A stretch of DNA of 53,045 nt from NCBI GenBank assembly GCA_020072655.1, contig JAIQGH010000015.1:1-53045 (forward strand). Direction: 5' to 3'. Under the pieces are notes generated by a model. The model was given only the letters and a program-made list of their open reading frames with translations. It did not search any database and was not told the DNA's origin. A program made the position numbers and the translations under genes. Below, one piece after another: positions 8,810 through 15,823 of this stretch; position 1 is the first letter of the stretch; every line of letters starts with the position of its first letter. The DNA is from Terriglobia bacterium (GTDB lineage Bacteria > Acidobacteriota > Terriglobia > UBA7540).

Positions 8810-8903
8810 TCCTTGTTCTGCTGCGTCTGGCGGATTTCTTCGCGGCCATGGTGCCATCCTGAGGAAAAGGGTCGAAAGCGAACCGAAAGGCAACGCATTA
8901 TAG

Positions 8904-8943
8904 CATCTCGATTGCCGCGTAATCGGTTCCAATCGCCCTGTAG
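8904..8943. repeat. 40-bp dispersed repeat, copy 1
   Basis: Begins CATCTCGATTGCCGC and continues through AATCGGTTCCAAT to CTGTAG. A second copy at 12817-12856 matches at about 36 of 40 positions. Both lie beside pieces of a second repeat family (the GGTAGCC element), so the two probably form one composite intergenic element. It sits just upstream of the truncated dehydrogenase start. Confidence 0.7.
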
Positions 8944-8944
8944 G

Positions 8945-8984
8945 GGTAGCCATGACGAGCGCCCTTCCTCGTCGTGGGTTTTTG
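8945..8984. repeat. Partial GGTAGCC palindromic element
   Basis: Left half of the GGTAGCC element: GGTAGCCATGACGAGCG, then CCCTTCCTCGTCGTGGG and a T-rich end. It matches the left ends of the full copies at 9063 and 9975 but breaks off before the right inverted arm, being followed by the separate inverted repeat at 8992-9041. Confidence 0.6.
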
Positions 8985-8991
8985 TTCACCC

Positions 8992-9041
8992 GTGGCACGG
9001 GCGGCTCCGCCCGTGGATCACCCCCCGGACGCGGGTGCCAC
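8992..9041. repeat. Nested inverted repeat
   Basis: Outer arms GTGGCAC (8992-8998) and GTGCCAC (9035-9041). Inside is a perfect hairpin CACGGGCGG-CT-CCGCCCGTG (8996-9015). The structure is GC-rich without a T-tract, so it is more likely a palindromic repeat insertion than a terminator. It lies in the 540-base gene-free stretch 8810-9353, which is made almost wholly of repeat pieces. Confidence 0.5.
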
Positions 9042-9062
9042 CTCAAGGTGCGCCGCGAGAGT

Positions 9063-9180
9063 AGTAGCCGCGCCGAGCGCCCTTCCTCGTCGTGGGGTTT
9101 TGTAATTATTCCGTCGTAGTCGTTGGTTGTTGCCTGCGCAGGACCCGCAACGAATCAAACCCCGACTCGTCGCGGCGACC
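9063..9180. repeat. GGTAGCC element, full copy 1 (MITE-like)
   Basis: About 118 bases with imperfect terminal inverted repeats: left AGTAGCCGCGCCGAG (9063-9077), right CTCGTCGCGGCGACC (9166-9180), complementary at 12 of 15 positions. The inside shares CGTCGTAGTC-TTGGTTGTT and ACGAATCAAAC blocks with the copy at 9975-10095. No coding capacity. A non-autonomous palindromic element is the simplest reading. Confidence 0.65.
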
Positions 9181-9191
9181 CGCCCGCGATT

Positions 9192-9280
9192 GTCATTCTG
9201 AGCCCAGCGAAGAATCTGCAGTTCCGGCGCACTCGGAGCAACTGCAGACCCTTCGCCCGAAGTGCGGACCCAGGGTGACA
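9192..9280. repeat. GTCATTCTGAGC-type dispersed repeat, copy 1
   Basis: Starts GTCATTCTGAGCCCAGCGAAG and ends CCCAGGGTGACA; the ends form an imperfect inverted pair. A second copy is at 10975-11052, inside a methyltransferase remnant. From general knowledge this sequence type is common in acidobacterial and some other genomes as a short non-autonomous element. Confidence 0.7.
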
Positions 9281-9353
9281 GTGTGCGGCATTCGGAAGCA
9301 TGAAGGAGGCGATTTCCGCGCCACCCGCGAGCCCTCGCCATGGGTATCAGTTC

Positions 9354-9944
9354 TCAATTGGAGTACTTGGCCAACTCGCCCTTCTTGGCTTCGAACTGCT
9401 TCTGAATTCGCTCCATGAACGACGGTCTCATAAACGAGATGTCACCGATACGGTTGTAGATCATACGTGGCGTGAGCAGCTTGCCGTCGCGGTCGAACTC
9501 CGTTCGCAGCCGCACGTGGTCAATGAAGAACTGTCGAAAGACCTCGGCATCCCCTGGGTCTATATACGAATATGCAGATATGAGAAGCTCTGAAATCCGC
9601 TCGTTGTTGTTCTTTACGGTTTCTATATATTGGTTTGCCAACGATAGTGTCTGTAATGTGTCCTTGTCGAGAGACGCTTGTGTATGGGGATCGTCGCTGA
9701 ATTTCTGATCTACATACACAGCCGAATATGCCGCATGGAACGAACGACTCAGTTCAAAAAGGGCCGCATTTTGAGACGTAAAGAAATAGAGTGGGCCATA
9801 AAGATGGTTGAGTTGGTCCGATAGTATGACTGCGCGCCTGGCCCGAGCCTCTGCCCTCGTGGAACGAACCCACTCCAGCAGGCCGGCGACCAAGCCACCG
9901 CCCAGGAAACTGAAAACTAAATTCATCACTTCTTGCGTCGACAC
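9354..9944 (-). CDS. Hypothetical protein with one N-terminal membrane helix
   Basis: 196 residues. GTG 9944 is chosen because AGGAGG lies six bases upstream; the open frame beyond it only reads through a repeat element. Residues about 7-22 (MNLVFSFLGGGLVAGLLEW) form a glycine-rich membrane helix. The remainder is soluble and helical, with an LNHLYGPLYFFTSQNAALF segment and an otherwise polar sequence ending KKGELAKYSN. No catalytic motif is recognisable and I cannot name the family. Codon use is less GC-biased than in the neighbouring operons, and the gene lies exactly between two GGTAGCC elements (9063-9180 and 9975-10095), which suggests acquired cargo. Confidence 0.65.
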   Translation of the reverse strand: MSTQEVMNLVFSFLGGGLVAGLLEWVRSTRAEARARRAVILSDQLNHLYGPLYFFTSQNAALFELSRSFHAAYSAVYVDQKFSDDPHTQASLDKDTLQTLSLANQYIETVKNNNERISELLISAYSYIDPGDAEVFRQFFIDHVRLRTEFDRDGKLLTPRMIYNRIGDISFMRPSFMERIQKQFEAKKGELAKYSN

Positions 9945-9974
9945 GGACCGCCTCCTATCACATGCTCGATTAGC

Positions 9975-10095
9975 GGTAGCCACGACGGTTGCCCTTCGTC
10001 GTCGTGGGCTTTTGCAGTTACGCCGTCGTAGTCCTTGGTTGTTCCCTTTCGAAGACCCCCACGACGAATCAAACCGCCGATTCGTTGTGGCTGCC
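9975..10095. repeat. GGTAGCC element, full copy 2 (MITE-like)
   Basis: About 121 bases with terminal inverted repeats GGTAGCCACGACG (9975-9987) and CGTTGTGGCTGCC (10083-10095), complementary at 11 of 13 positions. It is in the same orientation as the copy at 9063-9180, so the two are direct repeats bracketing the 9354-9944 gene. Confidence 0.65.
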
Positions 10096-10100
10096 ATCTC

Positions 10101-10823
10101 CTATTCTGGCAGGGCGATCCGGTGAAGGCCCCACATCTCGGCAAATTCGTTGTAAATGTAGAACAGTACACCACCGCTCGAAAACAGTACGAAGTCTGGC
10201 CGCGTATTCGCCTCCGTTTGCCCGAACTGAAAGAAGACACTGTCATCGCTCAAATCTATCAAAACGTCCCGAATGGTGCTCACCGCTGAGTGGACGTCCC
10301 ACGAGAGCGGGCCGTAGATTCCGGGGCCAGGGCCGAGGGCGCGCTCCATGGCCGAGTGGCTGAGTCCAGACCAATGATAGCGCCCCCGCTGGCGTTGCCG
10401 CCTTACTTCCGCGGACGCATTCGCGTTTCGCGACTCGAAGTCCAGGAGATTTCGGCGCAGCTTTGCCAGGTACTCACTGTCGAACTTGTCGTGATGGACC
10501 TCCATGAACTCCAGGACTTCCACCTGGGTGTTGAAAAGCACCTTGGCGGCGTTTTGACGACGATCACCAACTCTAAGGAGGTACCGCCAGTCGATCCAAA
10601 GCTCCCAAAGGCACCGCCGAACCACGCCCGCTGCCCCGTAAAGATTTTCGCCAACAAGAACCGAAACACCCTTCGCCAACGCCACGCACCTTTCCAGCCA
10701 AGACGCGGTAACGTGGAAGACCTCCACGTTTTGAGGATCGGGGCAGGGTAGGGTGGCGTTTGATGCGTGGACCTCGACTTGCCCGATCAACCAATCGAGC
10801 CGCTCAGCCTCAGACTTGAACAC
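10101..10823 (-). CDS. Hypothetical protein, possibly DUF5677-like
   Basis: 240 residues, no signal peptide or clear membrane helix. The centre, GAAGVVRRCLWELWIDWRYLL, resembles the helical core of DUF5677-type proteins of unknown function, which carry an Arg-x-x-x-Glu in a long helix. Residues 155-185 contain a YHWSGLSHSAMER motif and a run of small residues. The assignment is tentative. It ends six bases from the GGTAGCC element at 9975-10095 and is followed upstream by a decayed methyltransferase, so it sits inside the repeat-rich region. Its start ATG is at 10823; the upstream sequence offers no better ribosome site. No biochemical role can be inferred. Confidence 0.55.
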   Translation of the reverse strand: MFKSEAERLDWLIGQVEVHASNATLPCPDPQNVEVFHVTASWLERCVALAKGVSVLVGENLYGAAGVVRRCLWELWIDWRYLLRVGDRRQNAAKVLFNTQVEVLEFMEVHHDKFDSEYLAKLRRNLLDFESRNANASAEVRRQRQRGRYHWSGLSHSAMERALGPGPGIYGPLSWDVHSAVSTIRDVLIDLSDDSVFFQFGQTEANTRPDFVLFSSGGVLFYIYNEFAEMWGLHRIALPE

Positions 10824-10877
10824 GGTGCGCCTCTGCTCCCACTGGCGGCCTGTGAGAGTTCGGGCCGCCGGTGTAAC

Positions 10878-11462
10878 TCAAAAGAGCTGTGCCCGCTCGT
10901 TCTTCATTTTCCGCTCGGCTTTGGCGAAGGTTTCGACGCGGTGGGCGGGGTATTCGAGCTTCTTGCCCATCGTCGTCATTCTGAGCGGAAGCGAAGAATC
11001 CCCGCATTTAGCCAGGAAATGCCGAGACCCTTTCGCTGCGCTCAGGGTGACAGCAACCCGAGGGTAGCGGCCTGGAAAATCCTTTGACTCGTAGAAGCCC
11101 GCCGCCGCAGCTTCCGTAAGCATAGGTTTGGTGGGCTCGCGCAAGGTGATGATCCGTCGGGCGACGGACTTCTCGGGCTCGATCACGCCGTTCAAGTCAC
11201 GCACGTGGTTCACGCCCACGTAACCACTCTTCACCTGCACGATCACCTGCTTGGCCTTGCCGCCCCGACGTATCGTGTCGGGGTCGTCGAAAAAGTTGAT
11301 GTAGCCGTCGATGCCCGTGTCCGCGCCCTTCTTGTGGTCCTTGGCGGGCCGCGCGTTCACCAGGTCCACCGCCCACCACTCGAACTGGTGCGGGCTGATT
11401 TCCTTCAGCGCCTCCGCGCCCTGAACGTCCGTGGGGGCGCCGATGATTTCGTAGAAAGGCCC
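10878..11462 (-). pseudogene. C-terminal remnant of a site-specific DNA methyltransferase, with repeat inserted in frame
   Basis: The frame encodes PFYEIIGAPTDVQGAEAL, then SPHQFEWWAVDLVNARPA, DHKKGADTGIDGYINFFDD, QVIVQVKSGYVG and ITLREPTKPMLTEAAAAGFY. This is the C-terminal, nuclease-like region that follows the catalytic core in a family of beta-class DNA methyltransferases. Near 11052 the sequence enters a GTCATTCTGAGC-type repeat (10975-11052), translated as VTLSAAKGS and onward, then resumes with KKLEYPAHRVETFAKAERK, recognisable as the normal C-terminus. The repeat therefore replaced a short stretch without breaking the frame. No start codon or catalytic motif is present, and the matching N-terminus lies 1 kb away at 12505-12630. 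Confidence 0.75.
10975..11052. repeat. GTCATTCTGAGC-type dispersed repeat, copy 2 (intragenic)
   Basis: GTCATTCTGAGCGGAAGCG at one end and CGCTCAGGGTGACA at the other, imperfectly complementary. It lies inside the methyltransferase remnant and is read through in frame on the minus strand. Confidence 0.75.
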
Positions 11463-11489
11463 ACGCTTGGAAGACCCACCGAGCGTGGG
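11460..11489. repeat. Inverted repeat at the methyltransferase break
   Basis: CCCACGCTTGG and CCGAGCGTGGG, 11-base arms with one mismatch and an 8-base loop. It lies exactly between the methyltransferase C-terminal remnant and the stop of the inserted gene. It could be a terminator for the 11496-12353 gene, but there is no T-tract. Confidence 0.5.
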
Positions 11490-11495
11490 TACACG

Positions 11496-12353
11496 CTACC
11501 GTTCCTTTGATTCGGGCAACGTGAGAAGGGGCGACGATATTCGAAGCAGGTCGCGCTGCCTCTTCAGCCGCTGCTCCCTTAGCTCCCAGTAGACTTTGAA
11601 ACCATCCGTGAGGACTAGGTGTTTCTCGGTGAGATCAAGCGCCTTGCAGGCGCCTTCGTTGGACGTGGTGCTTCGAATCCCCGTAACCGACTTCTGCAAC
11701 CGGTTGAAACGGCGAACGTATCGGGCACAGCCGAACTGGAGCGGCTTCGTGGTGATTTCGACGCCGTCCCACCTTTCGATTTCGTATGTGTCGACATGAA
11801 GGGAGAGCAGGCGGTCATCGCCAGTGCCAGAAACGACCGCTGTGGCTTCGGTACAGGTACCTAGTGGGTGTTCGCACACGAGTCTCGAGGTCTGCTCAGG
11901 CTCCCCCGTCTCCTCGCCCGAGATTATCCACGTCCCGGCTGCGGAAACGTACCCACTATCCCACTGACTAGTGGAAATCTCTAGAGACGGCAGTTTTATG
12001 GAGTAGTAATGAAGGGCTTCCTGATCAGCCTCCAGCCGCTGAATTGTTTCGAAAGAGAGCGGATCGCCCGTTATCGGCAGTCGCCGAGTATTTTCGTACT
12101 CACGCAGCGCATTGCGTGTCTTCTCGTCGAGAAAGCCGTCGAATGGTCCCGTCCCGTATCCCAACTCGGCGAGTACGACCTGTGCGAGAAGCGTGGACAT
12201 TGTGCGCATTTCCCCGTATTCAGCAGGTTTCTCCCGCTTTAGCTTTTCCAGTTCTAGGTGCCATGCGGCCTTGTCACCCGTCACCTTCTTCATGTCGGCT
12301 CCCATCGCACAAACGGCGCTCAGAAAAAGTGCCAGACACATCCGAATTTTCAT
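11496..12353 (-). CDS. Secreted protein with peptidoglycan-binding-like domain
   Basis: 285 residues. MKIRMCLALFLSAVCAMGAD is a typical Sec signal peptide with cleavage near residue 19. Residues about 55-105 (LGYGTGPFDGFLDEKTRNAL then LPITGDPLSFETIQRL) resemble a PG_binding_1 repeat, with GPFDGxxxxxTRxAL in the expected place. The C-terminal 170 residues contain several aromatic strands and five cysteines; I do not recognise a domain there. AGGAGGG upstream of ATG 12353 supports the start. It should act in the periplasm or at the cell wall. The gene is lodged between the two halves of a DNA methyltransferase remnant, so it probably arrived by insertion or replacement. Confidence 0.7.
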   Translation of the reverse strand: MKIRMCLALFLSAVCAMGADMKKVTGDKAAWHLELEKLKREKPAEYGEMRTMSTLLAQVVLAELGYGTGPFDGFLDEKTRNALREYENTRRLPITGDPLSFETIQRLEADQEALHYYSIKLPSLEISTSQWDSGYVSAAGTWIISGEETGEPEQTSRLVCEHPLGTCTEATAVVSGTGDDRLLSLHVDTYEIERWDGVEITTKPLQFGCARYVRRFNRLQKSVTGIRSTTSNEGACKALDLTEKHLVLTDGFKVYWELREQRLKRQRDLLRISSPLLTLPESKER

Positions 12354-12504
12354 GGAGCCCTCCTGTTGAACACACCTGGTGCAGGTGGTGATTCAGGCAT
12401 CTGGGGCATGCATCCCGCCCTTTGGGATGTATGCGCTGCTTGGGCAGGATTATCACTCCGCTCGAAGCAAGTAAAACCCGCCGATCACACACCGGCGCCA
12501 CAGA

Positions 12505-12630
12505 AACGTTGCACGTGGCGCTGGAGTTGAACGGCGGATCGAGGTAGATCAGATCGACGCTCGCGTCCTCCACATAGTCACGGAGGATTTTCAGATTGTC
12601 GCCGAAGTAGAGCTTGTTTTTCGTGTCCAT
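12505..12630 (-). pseudogene. N-terminal remnant of a site-specific DNA methyltransferase
   Basis: Forty-two residues, MDTKNKLYFGDNLKILRD followed by SVDLIYLDPPFNSSAT. The DPPF tetrapeptide is the catalytic motif IV of amino-methyltransferases, and YFGDNL is their usual opening. After NSSATCNV the similarity stops. The C-terminal part of what looks like the same gene is at 10878-11462; the catalytic middle is missing and replaced by the 11496-12353 gene. The remnant starts two bases from the palindromic element at 12633-12702. Confidence 0.75.
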
Positions 12631-12632
12631 CG

Positions 12633-12702
12633 CTGTAGCGGCGGTCTATGACCGCCGTCTTTGAGAATTGTTAATGCCGCCGCTCATAGAGCGGCGCTAC
12701 AG
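12633..12702. repeat. 70-bp palindromic element (CTGTAGCGGCGG type)
   Basis: Opens CTGTAGCGGCGGTCTATG and closes CATAGAGCGGCGCTACAG; the two ends are largely complementary, forming a long imperfect hairpin with an AT-rich loop around TTGAGAATTGTTAATG. A related fragment (CTGTAGCGGCACCGTC) begins near 12742. It directly abuts the methyltransferase N-terminal remnant, in a gene-free stretch that runs to 13001. Confidence 0.65.
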
Positions 12703-12770
12703 AATTCGGTGTTGGCAAGAGCATAACACAAACGGGACGCGCTGTAGCGGCACCGTCCTCGCCGCCGCAA

Positions 12771-12789
12771 CGCAGAGCTACGCTCTGCG
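12771..12789. repeat. Perfect short hairpin
   Basis: CGCAGAGC-TAC-GCTCTGCG, 8-base arms and a 3-base loop, no T-tract. Part of the repeat cluster between the methyltransferase remnant and the deacetylase gene. Confidence 0.5.
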
Positions 12790-12796
12790 CCAGCCG

Positions 12797-12816
12797 GCCG
12801 ATTCGTCGCGGCTACC
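12797..12816. repeat. GGTAGCC element, right-end fragment
   Basis: GCCGATTCGTCGCGGCTACC matches the right end of the GGTAGCC elements (compare 10076-10095). It is followed directly by the second 40-bp repeat, mirroring the neighbourhood of copy 1 near 8904-8984. Confidence 0.5.
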
Positions 12817-12856
12817 CATCTCGATTGCCGCACAATCGGTTCCAATAGCGCTATAG
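12817..12856. repeat. 40-bp dispersed repeat, copy 2
   Basis: CATCTCGATTGCCGCACAAT through CTATAG, a second copy of the 8904-8943 repeat with about four substitutions, same orientation. It lies about 145 bases before the deacetylase start. Confidence 0.7.
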
Positions 12857-13001
12857 TGAGCTTGGTAGCGCCCCGATCTACTTCATCGGGGCGGCTTGTG
12901 ATCGTCCATTCTCACGAGCCGCAGAGTTGGACCCCGACTGTCGGCTACCGTGGCTACCAGCGCTGCTGAAAACACAATCCGCTGGGAGGAAGGATCATCG
13001 C

Positions 13002-13790
13002 ATGGTCTGGCTCGCCGCAAGCGCCGTGGTGCTGGCGATGGGAGCGACTGTCTTGTGGTACGCGGCCAGTGTTCCCAGTTCGCAGGTGTTCGGTCCGGCG
13101 CTGGTGCGCGGCCCGGCGGAAAGCGGAGGCGTCGTGCTGACTTTCGACGACGGCCCCGCTTCGCCCTTCACGGAGCAGATTCTGGACCTTCTTCGCGATC
13201 ATCAGGTTCCGGCCGTATTCTTCGTCAACGGGCGAAACGCCGAACGCCACGCTGGCCTTCTCCGCCGCATCGCTGCGGAGGGGCACGCGATTGGTAATCA
13301 CTCCTATTCTCACCTTTTCCCCTACTTGCTGACGCGCCGACGAATGGCGGAGGAGATCGACCGCGCGCAAGAGGTCATCGAACGAATCACGGGGCAGCGG
13401 CCGGTCCTCTTCCGTCCGCCGTACGGCGCGCGCTGGTTTGGCCTGTATCCGGCGCTCCGCGAACGGGGCCTCCAGGTCGTACAGTGGTCGGATACCGGCT
13501 ACGACTGGAAGCCGACTCAGACTGAAGACGCCATCGTCCGCTCGTCACTCGAAAAACTGAGGCCCGGCGGAATCCTTCTGCTGCACGATGGGCTCGAGGG
13601 GTACGAAGGATTCTGGCGACAGGCGTGGCGCGGCCGGAATGACCGTCAGACGCCGGCCGGATCACCCGCAGCGCCGGCGCGCACCCTGCCTGACCGGACC
13701 TGCGTCGTCAGAGCCTTGCCCCGCATTATCGAGGGTGCCCGAAAAATGGGGCTGCGCTTCGTACCCATCCAGGATTTCATTCCCGCGTAG
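13002..13790 (+). CDS. Polysaccharide deacetylase (NodB-like)
   Basis: 262 residues. The N-terminus (LAASAVVLAMGATVLWYAA) is a membrane anchor or uncleaved signal, placing the catalytic domain in the periplasm. NodB motifs are complete: TFDDGP (about 47-52, catalytic and metal Asp), NHSYSH (about 99-104, metal histidines), RPPYGA (about 138-143), the W-rich strand near WSDTGYDW, and LLHDG (about 193-197). The enzyme would remove N-acetyl groups from a chitin-, peptidoglycan- or exopolysaccharide-like polymer in a metal-dependent way. ATG 13002 is chosen because GGGAGGAAGG precedes it; an in-frame extension to 12927 has no better ribosome site. It is separate from the glycan operons but may act on their product. 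Confidence 0.88.
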   Translation: MVWLAASAVVLAMGATVLWYAASVPSSQVFGPALVRGPAESGGVVLTFDDGPASPFTEQILDLLRDHQVPAVFFVNGRNAERHAGLLRRIAAEGHAIGNHSYSHLFPYLLTRRRMAEEIDRAQEVIERITGQRPVLFRPPYGARWFGLYPALRERGLQVVQWSDTGYDWKPTQTEDAIVRSSLEKLRPGGILLLHDGLEGYEGFWRQAWRGRNDRQTPAGSPAAPARTLPDRTCVVRALPRIIEGARKMGLRFVPIQDFIPA

Positions 13791-14032
13791 TTTACTTCAT
13801 TGTCGGCGCTGCCCGTAGTCAGTGCCCGCCGTGGCCGCCCACCTTTCAACCCGCTTTCAACTGTTGCCAGCTTGAACGGGTTCGAACTCACCGGAGGGCA
13901 CGAAAAACCCTCAACTCGCGTAGGCCTTGTGCCGATTGCAAAAAGGGTGCTTGTGCGCGGCTAAGTGCACCGCATCGCGGCGGTCCCCTCGGATCGCTTA
14001 ATGAGACACCGCGCCGCCTCTGGAGGTCCACT

Positions 14033-14767
14033 GTGGGAGAAACTGTAAAGTCCCTGGCACCCCCCTTCCTCAGGGGCAGCGGAGCGGGTCTTTCAACCCG
14101 CGACTCTGATCGCCCCGGTTCCGTACTGCAGCGGGCCCGCCGGGCTTCCGGACACCTGCCGTGGGGGTATATTGCGGCATTCGTTCTGGGGGCTTCGGCG
14201 GTGGCGGCTGCCACCGCGTACTATACCCTTCAACACCAAGGCGCCGTAACAGCCATCGCAATCGTCCAGGCGGGCCTCCTGATCTCGATGTACGGAGGAC
14301 TGCTCGAGAGTTGGCGACGGATGCGAGCACTCCAGCAGAGAATGCAGAGGACGCAGGTAGTTTTGAAATTGCGAGAATACGCGGAGGACGTGCTGGAGAG
14401 CATGCCTTCCGCGCTGGTACTCCTTTCTCCTCAGCGTCGCGTCCTCTTCGCCAACTCCACGTTCCTCACCGCGTTCCGTCTCCGTAGGGATGAAGTCGTC
14501 GGACGCAGGCTGGAGGAGGTCAACGGAGCTTATGAGCTGGCGTCCGCACTCCGCCAGATGTTGCAGGGCGGCGCCCTCCGGGATGAGGTTATCCTGGAAA
14601 CTGCCACGAACCCTGCGGAGGAAAATGGGGGGCTCCGGATACTTCTCAGGGAACTGAAATCTGCCGACGAATCTCGAGAAGCGCGGCTTCTGTTGATTGT
14701 GGAGGGGGTGGTGAAGAGTGAGGAGGCATCCGTTCCTACTCTGGGCCCTCTGCGTTCTCTGCGATGA
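14033..14767 (+). CDS. Two-helix membrane protein with PAS domain
   Basis: 244 residues from GTG 14033 (CTGGAGGT nine bases upstream). A basic N-terminus is followed by two hydrophobic helices near residues 43-65 and 72-92, a coiled region (MRALQQRMQRTQVVLKLREY), then a PAS-type sensor domain from about 118: DVLESMPSALVLLSPQRRVL, FANSTFLTAFRL, EVVGRRLEEV. The chain ends about 20 residues after the PAS fold without a histidine kinase, cyclase or other output domain. It could be a stand-alone sensor adapter or a histidine kinase that lost its C-terminus. Start, PAS identity and two-helix topology are visible; the function is inference. Confidence 0.6.
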   Translation: MGETVKSLAPPFLRGSGAGLSTRDSDRPGSVLQRARRASGHLPWGYIAAFVLGASAVAAATAYYTLQHQGAVTAIAIVQAGLLISMYGGLLESWRRMRALQQRMQRTQVVLKLREYAEDVLESMPSALVLLSPQRRVLFANSTFLTAFRLRRDEVVGRRLEEVNGAYELASALRQMLQGGALRDEVILETATNPAEENGGLRILLRELKSADESREARLLLIVEGVVKSEEASVPTLGPLRSLR

Positions 14768-14800
14768 ACTGATGCCTGGTCGGTCTGAAGCAAAGCCTCA

Positions 14801-15799
14801 CTAGGAATTGATATGCTGGCCGAGTTTGGCTTGACGTGATTTCCAGAAGACCCAAGGGCCGCGCAGATAGGCCCCTATCTTGTCGAGGGGGCTTAACAAC
14901 TCAGAGGAGTCGGACAGCGCGCCTTTCAAGCTCAGCCCCCGGCGGACGCGCTTCGTCACGGCCCCTATCAGCCATCTCGTCGTAGCGAATCGAAGTTGCC
15001 TTTCCTCCACCAACAGTTTCAGCGCGAAAGCGACTGCGCCCGCGCAAAGCTGCTTGGCACGCAGCCTCCGAGTGTCGGCGCTCTCTTCATAGAAGTGAGT
15101 CACCACGGCGGAAGGGCTGTGGTGAATCCGAGATCCGTATTTCAGCACCTGAACGAACATGTAGAATTCGTCGCCACCACCGATCAATGAGCCCGCTCCC
15201 AGATCCTCAGGGAACAAGGTGTGGTTTTCCAGAAACGCCCGGCGGAAAGCCATATTGCACCCGAATCCCGCGGGGCCTCCGACTGCCTTTTGGAAGCAGC
15301 GGGGGTCGGAGGGATCGAGATCCCAAGCGCTGAGCGCTTGTTCACTGCTGAAATAGCGGGCCTGCTGTTCGGCGCTGAGGGGACAGGGCCCTTGGGGGAC
15401 GACACGTCCGGTGACGCAAGCCACTTTGGGGTCCTCGAATCCCTCCAGAAGTTCGTGAAGCCAATTGGGGTCCGCCACGATGTCATCGTCCACGAATGCC
15501 AGGATCTCGCCCCGCGAACGGGGGATGGCGTGGTTGCGGGCAACACATACGCCGCGACGCGGCTCGTTGAGTACCTGCATGGGATACCGCGCCAAGGCTC
15601 GAAAGAGGGCCTCGTCCGCTTCACCGTTCAGAACCAGAACGATTTCCGACCGCTGGCAACCCTGATCGAGAAGTGAGTCAAGGCAGCGCGCAAGGGACGC
15701 CCGCAGGCCGCGCGTGCATATGATTATGGAGACAAAGGGATGATCAGGATGCCCGGCGCAGGAATCTCGGCTATGTTGACCAGGCTGTGAGGGGGACAA
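14801..15799 (-). CDS. Family 2 glycosyltransferase
   Basis: 332 residues. The GT-A fold nucleotide-sugar site starts at FVSIIICTRGLRASLARCLD, and the metal-binding DxD box is in AFVDDDIVADPNWL near residue 100. A GGPAGFGCNMAFRR acceptor-side segment and a GGGDEFYMFVQVLK catalytic-base region follow. No membrane helices, so it works at the inner face of the membrane on lipid-linked sugars. The start codon appears to be TTG 15799; no ATG or GTG fits before the conserved strand. It follows the flippase gene by 24 bases on the same strand, so the two form an operon. Donor and acceptor sugars cannot be told. Confidence 0.85.
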   Translation of the reverse strand: MSPSQPGQHSRDSCAGHPDHPFVSIIICTRGLRASLARCLDSLLDQGCQRSEIVLVLNGEADEALFRALARYPMQVLNEPRRGVCVARNHAIPRSRGEILAFVDDDIVADPNWLHELLEGFEDPKVACVTGRVVPQGPCPLSAEQQARYFSSEQALSAWDLDPSDPRCFQKAVGGPAGFGCNMAFRRAFLENHTLFPEDLGAGSLIGGGDEFYMFVQVLKYGSRIHHSPSAVVTHFYEESADTRRLRAKQLCAGAVAFALKLLVEERQLRFATTRWLIGAVTKRVRRGLSLKGALSDSSELLSPLDKIGAYLRGPWVFWKSRQAKLGQHINS

Positions 15800-15823
15800 T
15801 AGACCAATCCAGCGTTCGATCGG

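Noticed and set aside
8996-9015. Rho-independent terminator for the truncated dehydrogenase
   Set aside because: It lies upstream of that gene's start on the minus strand and lacks a T-tract; it fits a palindromic repeat.
13850-13960. tRNA-like GGTTCGAAC segment
   Set aside because: No matching T stem or acceptor stem can be formed around it.
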